Source: Mansonella perstans (taxonomy: Eukaryota > Nematoda > Chromadorea > Rhabditida > Onchocercidae). Taken from it: a stretch of DNA of 64,000 nucleotides. Below are positions 50,001 to 61,200 of the stretch, piece after piece. Location: contig JBAMDO010000014.1 in NCBI GenBank assembly GCA_037074765.1, positions 248,001-312,000 on the forward strand, written 5' to 3'. A program made the translations under genes and the position numbers. The notes under the pieces are model-generated. The model did not search any database and was not told the origin of the DNA. It saw nothing but the letters and a program-made list of their open reading frames with translations. Each line of letters opens with the position of its first letter. Position 1 is the stretch's first letter.

Positions 50001-53000
50001 TGGATATTATTCGTAATGGATTAAATCCGGAATTAGAATACGGTAGTGCAATATATAATAGTATCATTTTGCCTGCAGTTACTAAGGTTAATTTAAAAAA
50101 TTTGCTAATTATTAAAAATGAAAAATGACTGCTGATTTTGTGAGGAAATATTCTTCTGACCCATTTTATATATTATTTTAATTTCTTATAATTAACGACG
50201 ATTATTTTTATATTTGATAAATTAATATGCTTGAAATTAAAATTGAATAATTTCACTTTTTAAAAAGAAAATTTTCAGGAAGTTTTTTTTTTTTATATCC
50301 TACTGAACAATGTTAACATTCTTATTTTCATTTGCATATTTCAATTAATTGAATATCCTATTATCATAATGATATTACGTCAGCATAATCATATTATGTC
50401 ACCATAATAGTATTTCACATCATCAAATTTTAGTAAATATAAAATAATTTGTTTTTGACTGAACATTTTTGACTGAACAAACAAAATTTATTCACTAGGC
50501 CAAATCATTACCATTGGGAACACCAGTACGACATCAATTCTTCAATGATGTCAATTTTCGTATTCCAACCAAAAATGATAATGATACGGTCGTATTGATA
50601 GTTAATGGTACTAAATTATACGTAAATAAAGGTATCATGAAAGTAAACAATGATACAATGTTTGCTCGAAGTAATACAGGTGCGTTAGAAAGCTAATCTT
50701 CGTATTACTTCTAATATTATTTGCATTAAATTTGAGATTTTGTCAGAACAAAGTGATATTTTGAAGTGCTGGAAAATCTTTTGTTATATCTATTTTACAC
50801 CTCATATTATTTTAAATTGAAATTACTTTAAAATTTTTACAGGTGAGATGATAGTGCAAGTGTGTTGTGAATTAGATGAAGAATGCGCAAAAATAGATAA
50901 AACACCGTTATATATTGTTGAAGTAAGTAGTAAATTGTCAGTACAAGGTAGATGATGACCGAAGAAAAAGACAAAAGAAATTAATATTGTAAATATTGAA
51001 TTCATAAATTCTTTTAAATAAAATACTAAAAGCTTAAATTATATTTCGTTGAAATTTGATTAATTTTTTTTTTAACCTGAATCATTTCTATTTCCTTAAC
51101 TGAAATAATTTTTCTTCAAATTACTATATGGACTGAATGTTTAAAGGAGAAAAAGAAATATAGTTTGCATTCTTATTGAACGTATATTAAATGATTTAAC
51201 TGAATTATGAAAACTGCCAAGTTGTGTAGTAGAATAGAGAAAATTGTGAGAAAAAGAAGAGAAAAGGAAAAGAAGACTAAACAAAAGAAAAAATTTGAAT
51301 GTTTGAAGAAAAAAACAAATAATGAAAATTGTAAAATTTGAATTTGAAAATTTCAAATGAAATATTTTCAGTCTCTTCTACAACATATTTATCCACAAAA
51401 TAAACCCATTGAAGGTATTTTACTACGACCATTGCTCGTATTTTGCAATGCTTATCGTATGGAGAATGCAATGAATTCAATTGAAAATGTAACTTAGCAA
51501 TATAATTTGAGCAATCAAATCTATTCTAATCAATTTTTACTCAAATTTTAAGCAAATATTGCAGAAAAAATTGATCAAAAGTTTGCTAAAATTACAACGA
51601 TAATTAAATAATAATGTAAATGAAAGTTTGATAGTGATGAGTAGAGAAAATAGCAGTTTAAAAAAATTTTTTAAATCAACGATAAATTAATGAATAGTTG
51701 ATAATGGTTAGTGATAAGTGATGAAATAGAATCAATGGCAAATTAACGAATAATTGTTGATGCTTGTTGATAAATGATGAAATGATAAATTTGCAAAGTT
51801 TTAAACATTTCAATAAAATAAAAAATTTGTTTAAATTATTTTAAACACTCATTTAATAAATAGATATGATGGATAACAAATGATTTGATTATTATCATGT
51901 TTATCTCTCTCTGTTGCAATCATTTTTGATTATCAATTTTTTTCTGCTTTATTGAAATTTTAATAGCAAACTTATTGTAATGCTTAATATCAATTCATCA
52001 TAAATGCTTTCATTCATTTTAAACAAACTCAAACTTACCGTTTTCTATTGCAGTATCTAATTCAAGAACCACCAATTTCACCAGGACGACTACTTGAATA
52101 CTTTGAATTAGCCGAAAAATATAACTTGGAAAATCTTTTACGTCGAAATTTACATCGAATAGAAAATAGGTGAAATCTTAAACAAATTTACTGTTTTTGC
52201 TAGTTTGTTTTAAAATGATAAATGATAAAAAATCTTTTTGCACTCATGATAGTTTTGCTCGAGCTATTGATGAATGGAATAATCCTTGTTGACACATCTG
52301 TTAGCGTTAAACAAAAAAAAGTTGCTGAATGATTACTGTTGTGTAAAATGATTTTAATATAATTTACTAACATTTAAATAGTTAATCAGACTAAATGTTA
52401 TCATGCTGATGATATCGCTCGATAATTTAGTAGAATGAGAAACCCATGATGAAATTTGAAATTTCCAAAACAACGAAATTAACAAGTACATTAATTAACT
52501 CATTAAATTATTGATCAAAAAGTTCATGCGAAAAAAAATGTGCAAAAATTTCTTTGAACAAATTTCAAAAATTTTAGCTATAAAATTTTACTTTTCATTG
52601 TGTGAAAAAAATTTGTATTTCAGTTGTCGGCATTTTGCACTTCCAATGATTAATAATGCAAATTTTATGAAATTAACAGAACGAACAAGAGGTCAAATTT
52701 TAGACAGATATTGTTCCGGATGGGCCGTAGGAGGGTATTCTTTAGTTTTTTTCATTTTTTTGCTTCAATTTAGCCAAGAAGTAAAATAAATGATATCAAA
52801 GTGATTAAATAAATATGAAAAATGAGGAAATAAAAAAAAAAATGGACTTTTCTATTTTTTTGAAGTTCTTTGCTCAATAACTAAATGAAAAAAAAAAAGC
52901 AGAATTTTTCAGGATGAATCCAACAAAACGTTTAAGTCGAATTCTTGCACTACAAGCCATCGATGGAAATGCAATTGCTGACGAAGATAAAAAATTATCA

Positions 53001-53206
53001 ACATTTATGGTTTAGATATTATCATTTTAGATATTTTAACAATATCTTCTGAAATATTAATTATATATTTTGCTTAAGTAAACGTGATTGGCTTAGATGA
53101 ATGATATGGCATGGACCTCATTTAGTCATTCTTAAATTTGTTCTAACTTATATTGCAGGGTATCGATTCTCAAGCAGCTTTTGGTAGTTTGGAAGAAACG
53201 AACTAA
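47067..53206 (+). CDS. Nematode-type protein with two BTB/POZ-like regions (568 aa)
   Basis: Fourteen exons: 47067-47126, 47399-47572, 47985-48209, 48553-48661, 49226-49311, 49592-49711, 49904-50086, 50499-50679, 50843-50922, 51372-51488, 52054-52169, 52624-52734, 52913-53009 and 53159-53206. They give 568 residues. The N-terminal 150 residues look like a MATH-type beta-sandwich (EFSVSVADIGILPGEF, MQIRFRVGTAEMDLG), but I cannot confirm this. A first BTB-like unit follows at about 158-265 (FDHGDIVLKFKDETLQVYKA, LLYQIYPTKRPI). A second spans about 340-440 (TVVLIVNGTKLYVNKGIM, LLQHIYPQNKPIEG), with a helical tail (LLEYFELAEKYNLENLLRR). The two units share the step (L)LxQIYPxxxPI, suggesting internal duplication. 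BTB proteins often act as CUL3 adaptors, but no function is assigned here. The start could also be Met7. Reading past 53009 gives Val-stop, an alternative C-terminus. AATAAA lies at 53253. Confidence 0.82.
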
Positions 53207-54584
53207 ATAGATAAAAGCAACGTGTAAATATTGTTTCGTGAAATTTATATGAAATAAAATAGTTTATTTGATATGGTTTAGATAATGTAATAAAAGACAA
53301 AACATATCATTTTATAAATGCAATAATAGCTTGGGAAATTTAATTTATTCCATTAACAACACAATTTAGAGATAAATTTGCATAAATGGTTAATATTTGA
53401 TTTTTTTAAATTAGAACCAGAGTTTAAGACAAATCACGTTGATAATGAGAGAAAATAATTTCGAAAAATCAGGAGACCACAGCGATATGAAGGCAACATT
53501 CCTGAATGATAAGATGACAGTTTCGTATTTCACCGCGAATAATCAGGAGACCATAGCGATATGAAGGCAACATTCCTGAATAATAGGATGACAGTTTCGT
53601 ATTTCACTGCGACTTTGTTGCATTACATTTTACAATTCCATCCTTCACTTCTTTAATGTTTCAGTCTTTCGAAAAAAATACGAAAGACAGTATGAAACAT
53701 TTAGGCCTAATAAAAAAAAAAAAAAATCAAAATTTGAATGATGTATAGGAAGAGGAAATAAACTGATTTGATTAAATTTATACTAATTTTAATGGATTAA
53801 ATCACAGAAATATCGCAAAAAGGTGAATGAGACTTTAAAATTTGAACAAGTAAAACATATATTAAATGGATTATAGGCCTGCTGTAACCTGGAGTTTACA
53901 TCTTCCCAATGAAGGTATAAAAAATCACTTTTTCCTCTTCCATAGCAAAAGATGGATCACAACATAAAATCATATGCAAAGAAAGACATTTCAAATGTAA
54001 AATTTGGCAACTTACGATTAAACATGGAACATATGAATTAACACTTATAATACAATAAGTATTTAAACCGAATTAAATGTCAATTAAAAAAAAAGCTATG
54101 CATGAAGTTTATACTCTTGAGTATGACATATTACATTTAAGTATCTGTTAGCCATGCAAAGAAGAAATAAATCTGATCTTTTGTCTTATACCATTACAGT
54201 ATTGATCATTATTTCATAAAAATTAATAAGTCTAGAGAAATGAATAGATAAAGGATGCCAGAAAAGATATAAAATCCTCTACACTATTCATCACCGATAC
54301 CATATTCAGTACCGAACTATGAATATTTCGCAAAATTTACCTGCAGCAATCAGAAAATTAAATTATATCCAGATATTCCTGTTTTAAAAACGAATATATT
54401 GATATGTGGTATGAAATGAAAAAAGTGGAGAAAAAATGTTAAAGAACAAAACAGGAAAACGAAAAAATGATCTGGATAAGAAATTAGACCGTTAGAAAAG
54501 TTCCGCTACTTTGAATGATTACTTGACACAAATCCTACCATAAATCCGCAAATTTTTAATTAGATTTTTTTAGATTGAAAGATA
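53207..54584. other. 3' intergenic region with a recent 74-base tandem duplication
   Basis: AATAAA at 53253 serves the gene to the left. The two-copy repeat at 53467-53614 is the only structured part I see. The region also holds the 3' flank of the minus-strand HIT gene. Confidence 0.5.
53467..53614. repeat. Tandem duplication, 2 x 74 bases
   Basis: Copies at 53467-53540 and 53541-53614 differ at about five bases. Both carry GGAGACC, GCGATATGAAGGCAACATTC and GACAGTTTCGTATTTCA. The G+C content is higher than the surroundings. High identity implies a recent event. Confidence 0.9.
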
Positions 54585-56003
54585 CTATGATTCTGTTGTA
54601 TCTGTTACGTTTTGCATCGCTGAATTATTTTCACTGACCGCCGCAGGATTATCTGTTACGTTTTTCACCGATGAATTATTTTCACTGACCGCCGCAGGAG
54701 TATCTGTCACTACTTTTCGACCAGCAGCATTTTTCTTCTTTTCCAAACTGTCGATAATACTTTTTGTCGTTCGGAAGAATCGTCCTGATCGAAATACTAG
54801 TGATCGGTATAAAAAATTCATCTGCAAATAATATCTATTTCGAAACAATCTGGGACGAAATAACTTTCCAATATCATCTCCCTTTTATATACAAAATTAA
54901 AAATACCTCTCGCGTAGGATACAGCAAATGCATATGAAGATGGCGTACAGTAACAAATACTGACCAATGGAAACCCATTCGTAGCAAGTCTTCCACAGTA
55001 TCAGCTTCACCCTTTTCTTTCAACGTTTCGCGCAAATAATCTCGTCCAAGACGATCCATTTCATTTACTGCAATACACAATACAAAAAGTTATACTCCAT
55101 TTGTATACTTTTGCAAACAACTAAAGTATCAAAATTTGAAACTGTACGAAGTTCCAACTAAAACTTCCATTCCTCTCATGCGATGTCGGGAGATATCGAA
55201 AGATAAAAATTTAATCAAAATTAGGATGTATTTACGTCACATTAATGCAGTATTTATAAGTAAATCGACTTGAGAATCAATCGAATCCATGAAATTTGCT
55301 TCAAGTACATAAAAAAGATTAGTAAAATATAACAGTATGCAACTTATCTGAGCGTTATAAAGCTTATAAAGCGATTGTTCAAAAGCTCCAAGCATAAAAA
55401 TAGCTCACCGAGAGGAAGATCAAAAGCCGTCAAATCACTTGCCCGATTGATATGTACTTTGCTGAGTATTAGGTAATGATGTGGTGCATGTGGTGACCTA
55501 TCTTGAATTACCACAGCCTTAAATATCAATTTCACTGATACAAACAAATAATTAGAAACAACTGGTTGAATTTATATAATTTATTGCCTAGCTTTGTAAC
55601 ATACCGAATACCGTTTAATGTAATGCAATTTTAGAAGGAACAGAAATTTAAAATTAAATCACAAAGAGCTTGCCGACATCATAATTGATTATTGAAATCG
55701 CTTCAGCAATATTACAATCACTATTTGAAAAATTCAATATGACTGTTATCCACCCTTAGAAAACAACACCACATGACTTATATAAAAATTTATATGAACT
55801 ATTCATCTAGATATTTTAGTGTATTGAAATTATTTATATTATATAATTGAAGAACTGTAATAAAAAATTATTATTTCAGCAATTGACTTGTAACAGAAAA
55901 ATCTGAATATGTAATAACTTACATTTTCGGATGTTTTCAAATGTTTATCACGTTGACCATGTATAATACGGCAAAATACGCATCCTCGAGCCGCCGTTGC
56001 CAT
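54585..56003 (-). CDS. HINT3: HINT3-type HIT-domain hydrolase
   Basis: Four exons, in coding order: 55923-56003, 55409-55517, 54907-55067 and 54585-54821. They give 195 residues. HIT proteins cleave nucleoside phosphoramidates; HINT3 is the branch with CVFCRI near the N-terminus and RMGFH before the catalytic site. Both are present. The His triad motif HLHMHLL spans residues 106-112, with catalytic His110 in HxHxH. Helix RASDLTAFDLPL and strand HHYLILSKVH complete the core. The second exon must start after TTTAAG at 55518, because the nearby CAG at 55531 would create an immediate stop. The last 45 residues are a low-complexity Ser/Asn/Thr tail built on a 17-residue repeat and are not typical of the family. 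A T-rich AG at 56018 just before the ATG may be a spliced-leader site. Aprataxin or HINT1 are less likely because of the RMGFH motif. Confidence 0.88.
54601..54702 (-). repeat. Coding tandem repeat, 2 x 51 bases, in the HINT3 tail
   Basis: Two 51-base units (54601-54651, 54652-54702) plus a partial third encode a 17-residue repeat containing VTDxPAAVSENNS. The DNA copies are nearly identical, so the expansion is recent and keeps frame. Confidence 0.85.
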
Positions 56004-57338
56004 GTTACAAAGGATTTCTGCAATATTTTTTCAATAACCATGATAGCAAAATCAAAAATGGAAAAAGAATCGAGAACTCCATGATTTACACCAAAAAGGT
56101 GTTAAAATTTCAATTCACTGCAAAATCCTCAAGTTAAATTATCAAGAGATGCAGATTTTTCTACACTAAATCTATTTCATTTCTACCTTAAATTTGATCA
56201 TAAACATAATATCGTAATAACACTACTATAATCCTATAATCCTAAAAAATAGTTACCACTGATGACGAATGATAGTAAATCGCAGCTATATCTTACATAT
56301 ATCAGCTACTATAATCATGTCCAAGTGTCTGCTGGAAATTTTTTTTCAATATAAAAGTAAATATGAATGAGCATTAAAAACTCGATACCGCCCCTTCTCA
56401 ATTTCGTTCTTGCAAAGCAAAAGAAAATTCCTGCATGAAATTAATCAGCAGTTATTGATAAGTAATAATTAATGATAACAACGATAATAATATGATAAAC
56501 TAAGCTATGCGAACAATGCTTAAAACCCATGCTTAAAGCCATTGCCGCACAACAGCTTTGGTCTTTTGTGTAATACAACATTAAAAATATTTCATTACAA
56601 GTATGCTCTATTCTCTTTCTTAATGTTTCTTCTTGAGAATCTTCAATCCTGCATTATGTACTATGAAATTGAGGGAAATCACCACCAAATCATAGATATA
56701 GCTCATTTAATTTAAAGTGGAGAAAGACAAAAGGATACCAAGAAAAAATTTCAACCTTGAATACTATTATAATCAAATAGATTTGGTTATAATTCTATAT
56801 GTTCATAAATAAGAACATGAATTATAATTAACATAAAATACTAACAGATCTAAGCAAAATTGCTTAATTGATGAATCATGATAATCTGAAGTACCAATCC
56901 GATATGTTCGGTTAGAAATTTGAACCAAAAACAAACCAAGCATTATAATGTTTCATTTTATTTTTTTAGTAGCAATAAGCAAAGAACATCAAAATCAATT
57001 AGTAACTATTTCAAATAAAAAAAAAAACAAACAAAGAAACAAAAAGCAAACAAAAATATATGAACACAAAATCACTGTACTGAATTGATCAGAACGATGA
57101 TTTGCCCTCTTCAAACAATCCATTTTTCACATCATCTTGGATCCCTATGCTGCCTCTAATCCTAAACCCGTTTTATCCGCCCAGGAATGTTACAAGAAAT
57201 TCATTAAGATAATTCGAAGTTAAGAGTTCAGTTATTCAACAGACCTTCAACAGCACAGCATAATAATTCGAACTCTTCTATGGAGAAATCATATTTTTCT
57301 CAAACATTTCTCATATTCTTGAATTGAGTCTAGTTTTT
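56004..57338. other. Intergenic region between HINT3 and PUF60
   Basis: Both flanking genes are on the minus strand, with PUF60 upstream. The 1.3-kb gap is A+T-rich with no exon or RNA gene I can support. A nematode operon with a long spacer is possible, but the sequence does not show it. Confidence 0.45.
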
Positions 57339-58237
57339 TTATCCTGAATAATCATTATGATCGAAGAGTATTTGATCATAATTATGAGCTGAAATTTCGC
57401 GACCAGCAAAATATCGTTTGTCCAGCGCCTGCCGTGCTGTATCTGCTTCTTGTGGATTATCAAATCGTACAAATATCTTCACATTACCGCTTGCTGGATC
57501 TTGAGCTATCACTACCTAAAAAAGTTGTGGTTAACTAGACGCACAGAACTTGGTAACGGTAATTTTTTTTGCGAAACATGGTGTCTGTGCCCTGTTCGTA
57601 TATTTATTGAGATAGATGAATATTTAACATTCGTACACAATTAACAAGCACTAACAAACAATAGTGATGCTAAACAAAACATATTCCAATTGTTTCCAGA
57701 AGAAATGAAAATTTTAACCGCATTAAAAAATCACTGAAATCTGCGCTAATATACGTTCAATTCCTTACTTCTTGTACTTTGCCATATTTATTACACTCAT
57801 CACGGATTTCACCCTCCAACTCATCATCGCACTCTTCAATCGTTACCATATTTTTTAGCACTATTACTGTTGATCGATTTGTTCGCATTAGTTTGTGCAT
57901 TAGCAAATGCCTCGCATCATTTCCTAAGCAATGGAAATAAATGTTTTGATAAAATTAACGAACTAATCCAAATAAAATAATAAAGCATAATTCATTCAGC
58001 CAACAAACCAGATCAAAATATCAAAAACTTTAAGTTGGAGTCCCAGTAGAATCCAGAAGCTTCTTACCTCTAATTTCTAAGCCTTCTTGGGCAGCTAATG
58101 ACACATCATCTGAATTAGCATTTTGTGCAGCCATTTGATCATTGAGTTCACCAGCTCGGTTTGCTGCTTCCAATGCTTGTGGGGTATTAAGCTGCAATAA
58201 TATTTATTAATTGGATATTAAAACGAAACCAAAGCCG

Positions 58238-58268
<31 letters not shown>

Positions 58269-61200
58269 ACGAATACAAGCAACTCTACGCGAAACGTAAA
58301 GCGAAATTAAGAGATTTGCCCTGAGGATCATGCGGTTTGCCCTAGAAAAATAAACAAACCTGTGGCCCTTTTTGAACACTTGGCATCGGCTTTTTTTTCT
58401 TCTTTTTATGTGATTTTTCATCCAATTTCGATCCTTTTTCTTTGCTAGTTCCACTTGTCTTCTGCAGATCGCGTCGACCTGGGATGGAGCTATCAGAAAC
58501 AACCAAAGCCATGCTACCAGAGTCACTCGTTGATGCCTGACCAATTGCAAGCTGATCCATTGTGCCATCAGGAGTAGTTATTCTAAACTTACTGAGTTAT
58601 CAACCGATCTTCTCTTTCATTTAGGGCTAATGTTTGTCACTGTCATCCTTCCTATGCGTTTTCTCTTTCCTTCTACTTTCACAGTAATTAACTGTAAAAA
58701 TCCTATCCTAAACCAAAATTCATTTCGCCAAACCGCATAACTGAACACTGTTTCAAGAAATGCACCAAATTATCTCACGATCCAAAACTGCCATTAAAAA
58801 TAATTTTTTTAAATTAAATTTTAAAGCCAAGTTTTAACTGAGTTCGAAAACTAACACTTTACGATCTACGGGAGCAATGTTAGCTGGAAGTGGAGCAAAT
58901 GTAGCAGGTTCAGCGAAAGAATTTGTTGGAGTACCAATGTTTATCCTCGATATTAACGATTGTGTAGACGATAACGTTGCGGGTGGTGGCGGTATTGAAG
59001 AAACCTGTAGAGTATGTAAGAAAATACAACCAAGACAATAACATGGCTAGTAAATCAAATACGGAATTTTCTATTATAATATAATGAGTGTCCTTCCTTA
59101 ACCTAACAAGTATTTTTCTTAAAGTTCTTGAAATCGGTACTTACTGGTGGCGGTGGTACCGGAATCGTATTAGCAGGTGTCGGTATGGATGTTATTACTT
59201 GTGGTGGCGGAATGCTGACAACTTGCACAGGTGGTGACTGCGCGGCAAAACCACCAAATCCCCGGCGGCTTCCTGGAGGAGGTCCCGGTGGAAGTGGTGG
59301 AGTTGCAACAGTTGGAGAAGGCGTTGAAATCTACAAAAAAAAAAGCAAAAATGAACTGCATAAGATTTCAAAGAGTTTGATGAGTTTCAAAAACTTGAAA
59401 TTTGAAAATTTTATCACAATCCTAGCAATTTTAAAGTTTCTATCCATCCAAAGTAAAACATATGCGCTTGCATTTTCGCCAGTGCAATAGGAAACACTTC
59501 TCTGTACTTGAATTAAAGCATAGCCACCTGGTTAGGAACAACAACAGAAGGTGGCGGCGGTGTTGAAGAAAGAACTGTAGTAGGATACGGCTTTCCTGTT
59601 GCTACTGGTGATACTGTTGCAAGCCCAACCAATGGAGCAGTTGCTAAGCCAACAGGCGGAACCGTTGCAATACCTACCGGCGACGTCACTTGCATATTAT
59701 ATGGCTGCGGTGAACTTTGTTGAACTGTAACACCTCCTGAGAACTGTAAAAGTAATGAGTTTCATGAATCCATATTTTACACGTTTGACCTCATACCGTA
59801 TTTGCAACTCGCCCGCAGTTTTAAATTGAGAAAACTGAACACTGTTAAATCTCGGTGCAGGATGCACTTTTCGTATTCTAAATTCATTAGGAACTAATAT
59901 TTTATCAGGTTCGTACAGCTCCAAGTAGGCAGTAAATTCCACACCTCTAGTTTCAACTTACCGGAGACGAGCTGGCAGTGTGAACAGGTGACTTCTTAGC
60001 AGTCATTTCCTCGGCTTGAATTTTGGCAGTGACTTCAGCAGCCGCAACAGCTGCAGCTGTTGGTAGGTTCACCGCAGATGTGGGAACAATGTATGTTAGA
60101 GCATCCGGTGGTGTGATACATTTTCCAACGCGCAAATACTGCCCACCAAGATCGAACATGTTCATTCCGGCAATTGCTTCATTAGCTGATTGAGCATTAC
60201 TGAATTCCAAATATCCGAAACCTCTGCAAAATGATACAATGCACGCATCTTATTCAATGAATCTCAAACCGCTACTGTAAAAAAATATAGCCCGAGATAT
60301 GAAAATAAAACTGTACGCAATAGCTGAATAATTGTTGACAAGTACAAAAAAAATATTCTGTTAAATTTCAATAACTGACTGAAAACAACGAATTCAACTA
60401 ATGATATTGCATCTCACAGAAAAAAGCCGCGAGCGAAATGTTAGAGTCCAGAAATTTTATTTAATTAGAATTAAGCAATGCAGTCGAAACATCGCGGGGA
60501 AAACATTACAGATATCAGGAACAACACGTTAACAGAAAAAAAATGCTTCCAATGGCACGTGCTAAGTTTTACCTATGCCCGCTTCCAGCGTTCGGCCCAG
60601 TAGCTCTTGCCAGCTGACATTTCGTCACCTCACCGAATGCTTCAAATACACTTTTGAGATCAGATTCTGAGAGATCCGGATGAACTGAGGCGACATAGAC
60701 CCTGGAAAAAAGAAGTTGCCTACAAAGGCAAAATGCACATTTGATGACCTGCAAAACCTGATTGACTTTCAGTTAACTGTTCGAAAACTCGCATTTTATT
60801 AAGTACATTGATATCGACAAAATGCATATTCTGCCACTAATCTACCCTCAGATACGAAACTTTTGTTGAATCGCTTCTAGACAATTATAAATGAACAATT
60901 GAAAACTGTACTATTAATAAAACATTAACCTTGAGAATGTGGCCCTCCATCAGCTCATGAGTTCATATCTGCATTATAACTACGATGAACTACATTTCAA
61001 AAAGTAGTCCAAAAAATATCTAAAACAATCATGAAAAAATGATGCTAACCGATGATACGCTTTCGCTTCCTGCATGACCATTTCGATAATCGGCTGAGCC
61101 TGTGGCATATTTGATGGCCGTCCGACCTCAAAATTGAGATCAGTGTGTAATACTCGAAATCTACCTAATCTACACCCCTTTAAAGCATAGAAACTAACAC

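Noticed and set aside
55518..55547. Longer second exon of HINT3 using the CAG at 55531
   Set aside because: Joined to the first exon it gives an immediate TGA. The TTTAAG acceptor restores the family sequence.
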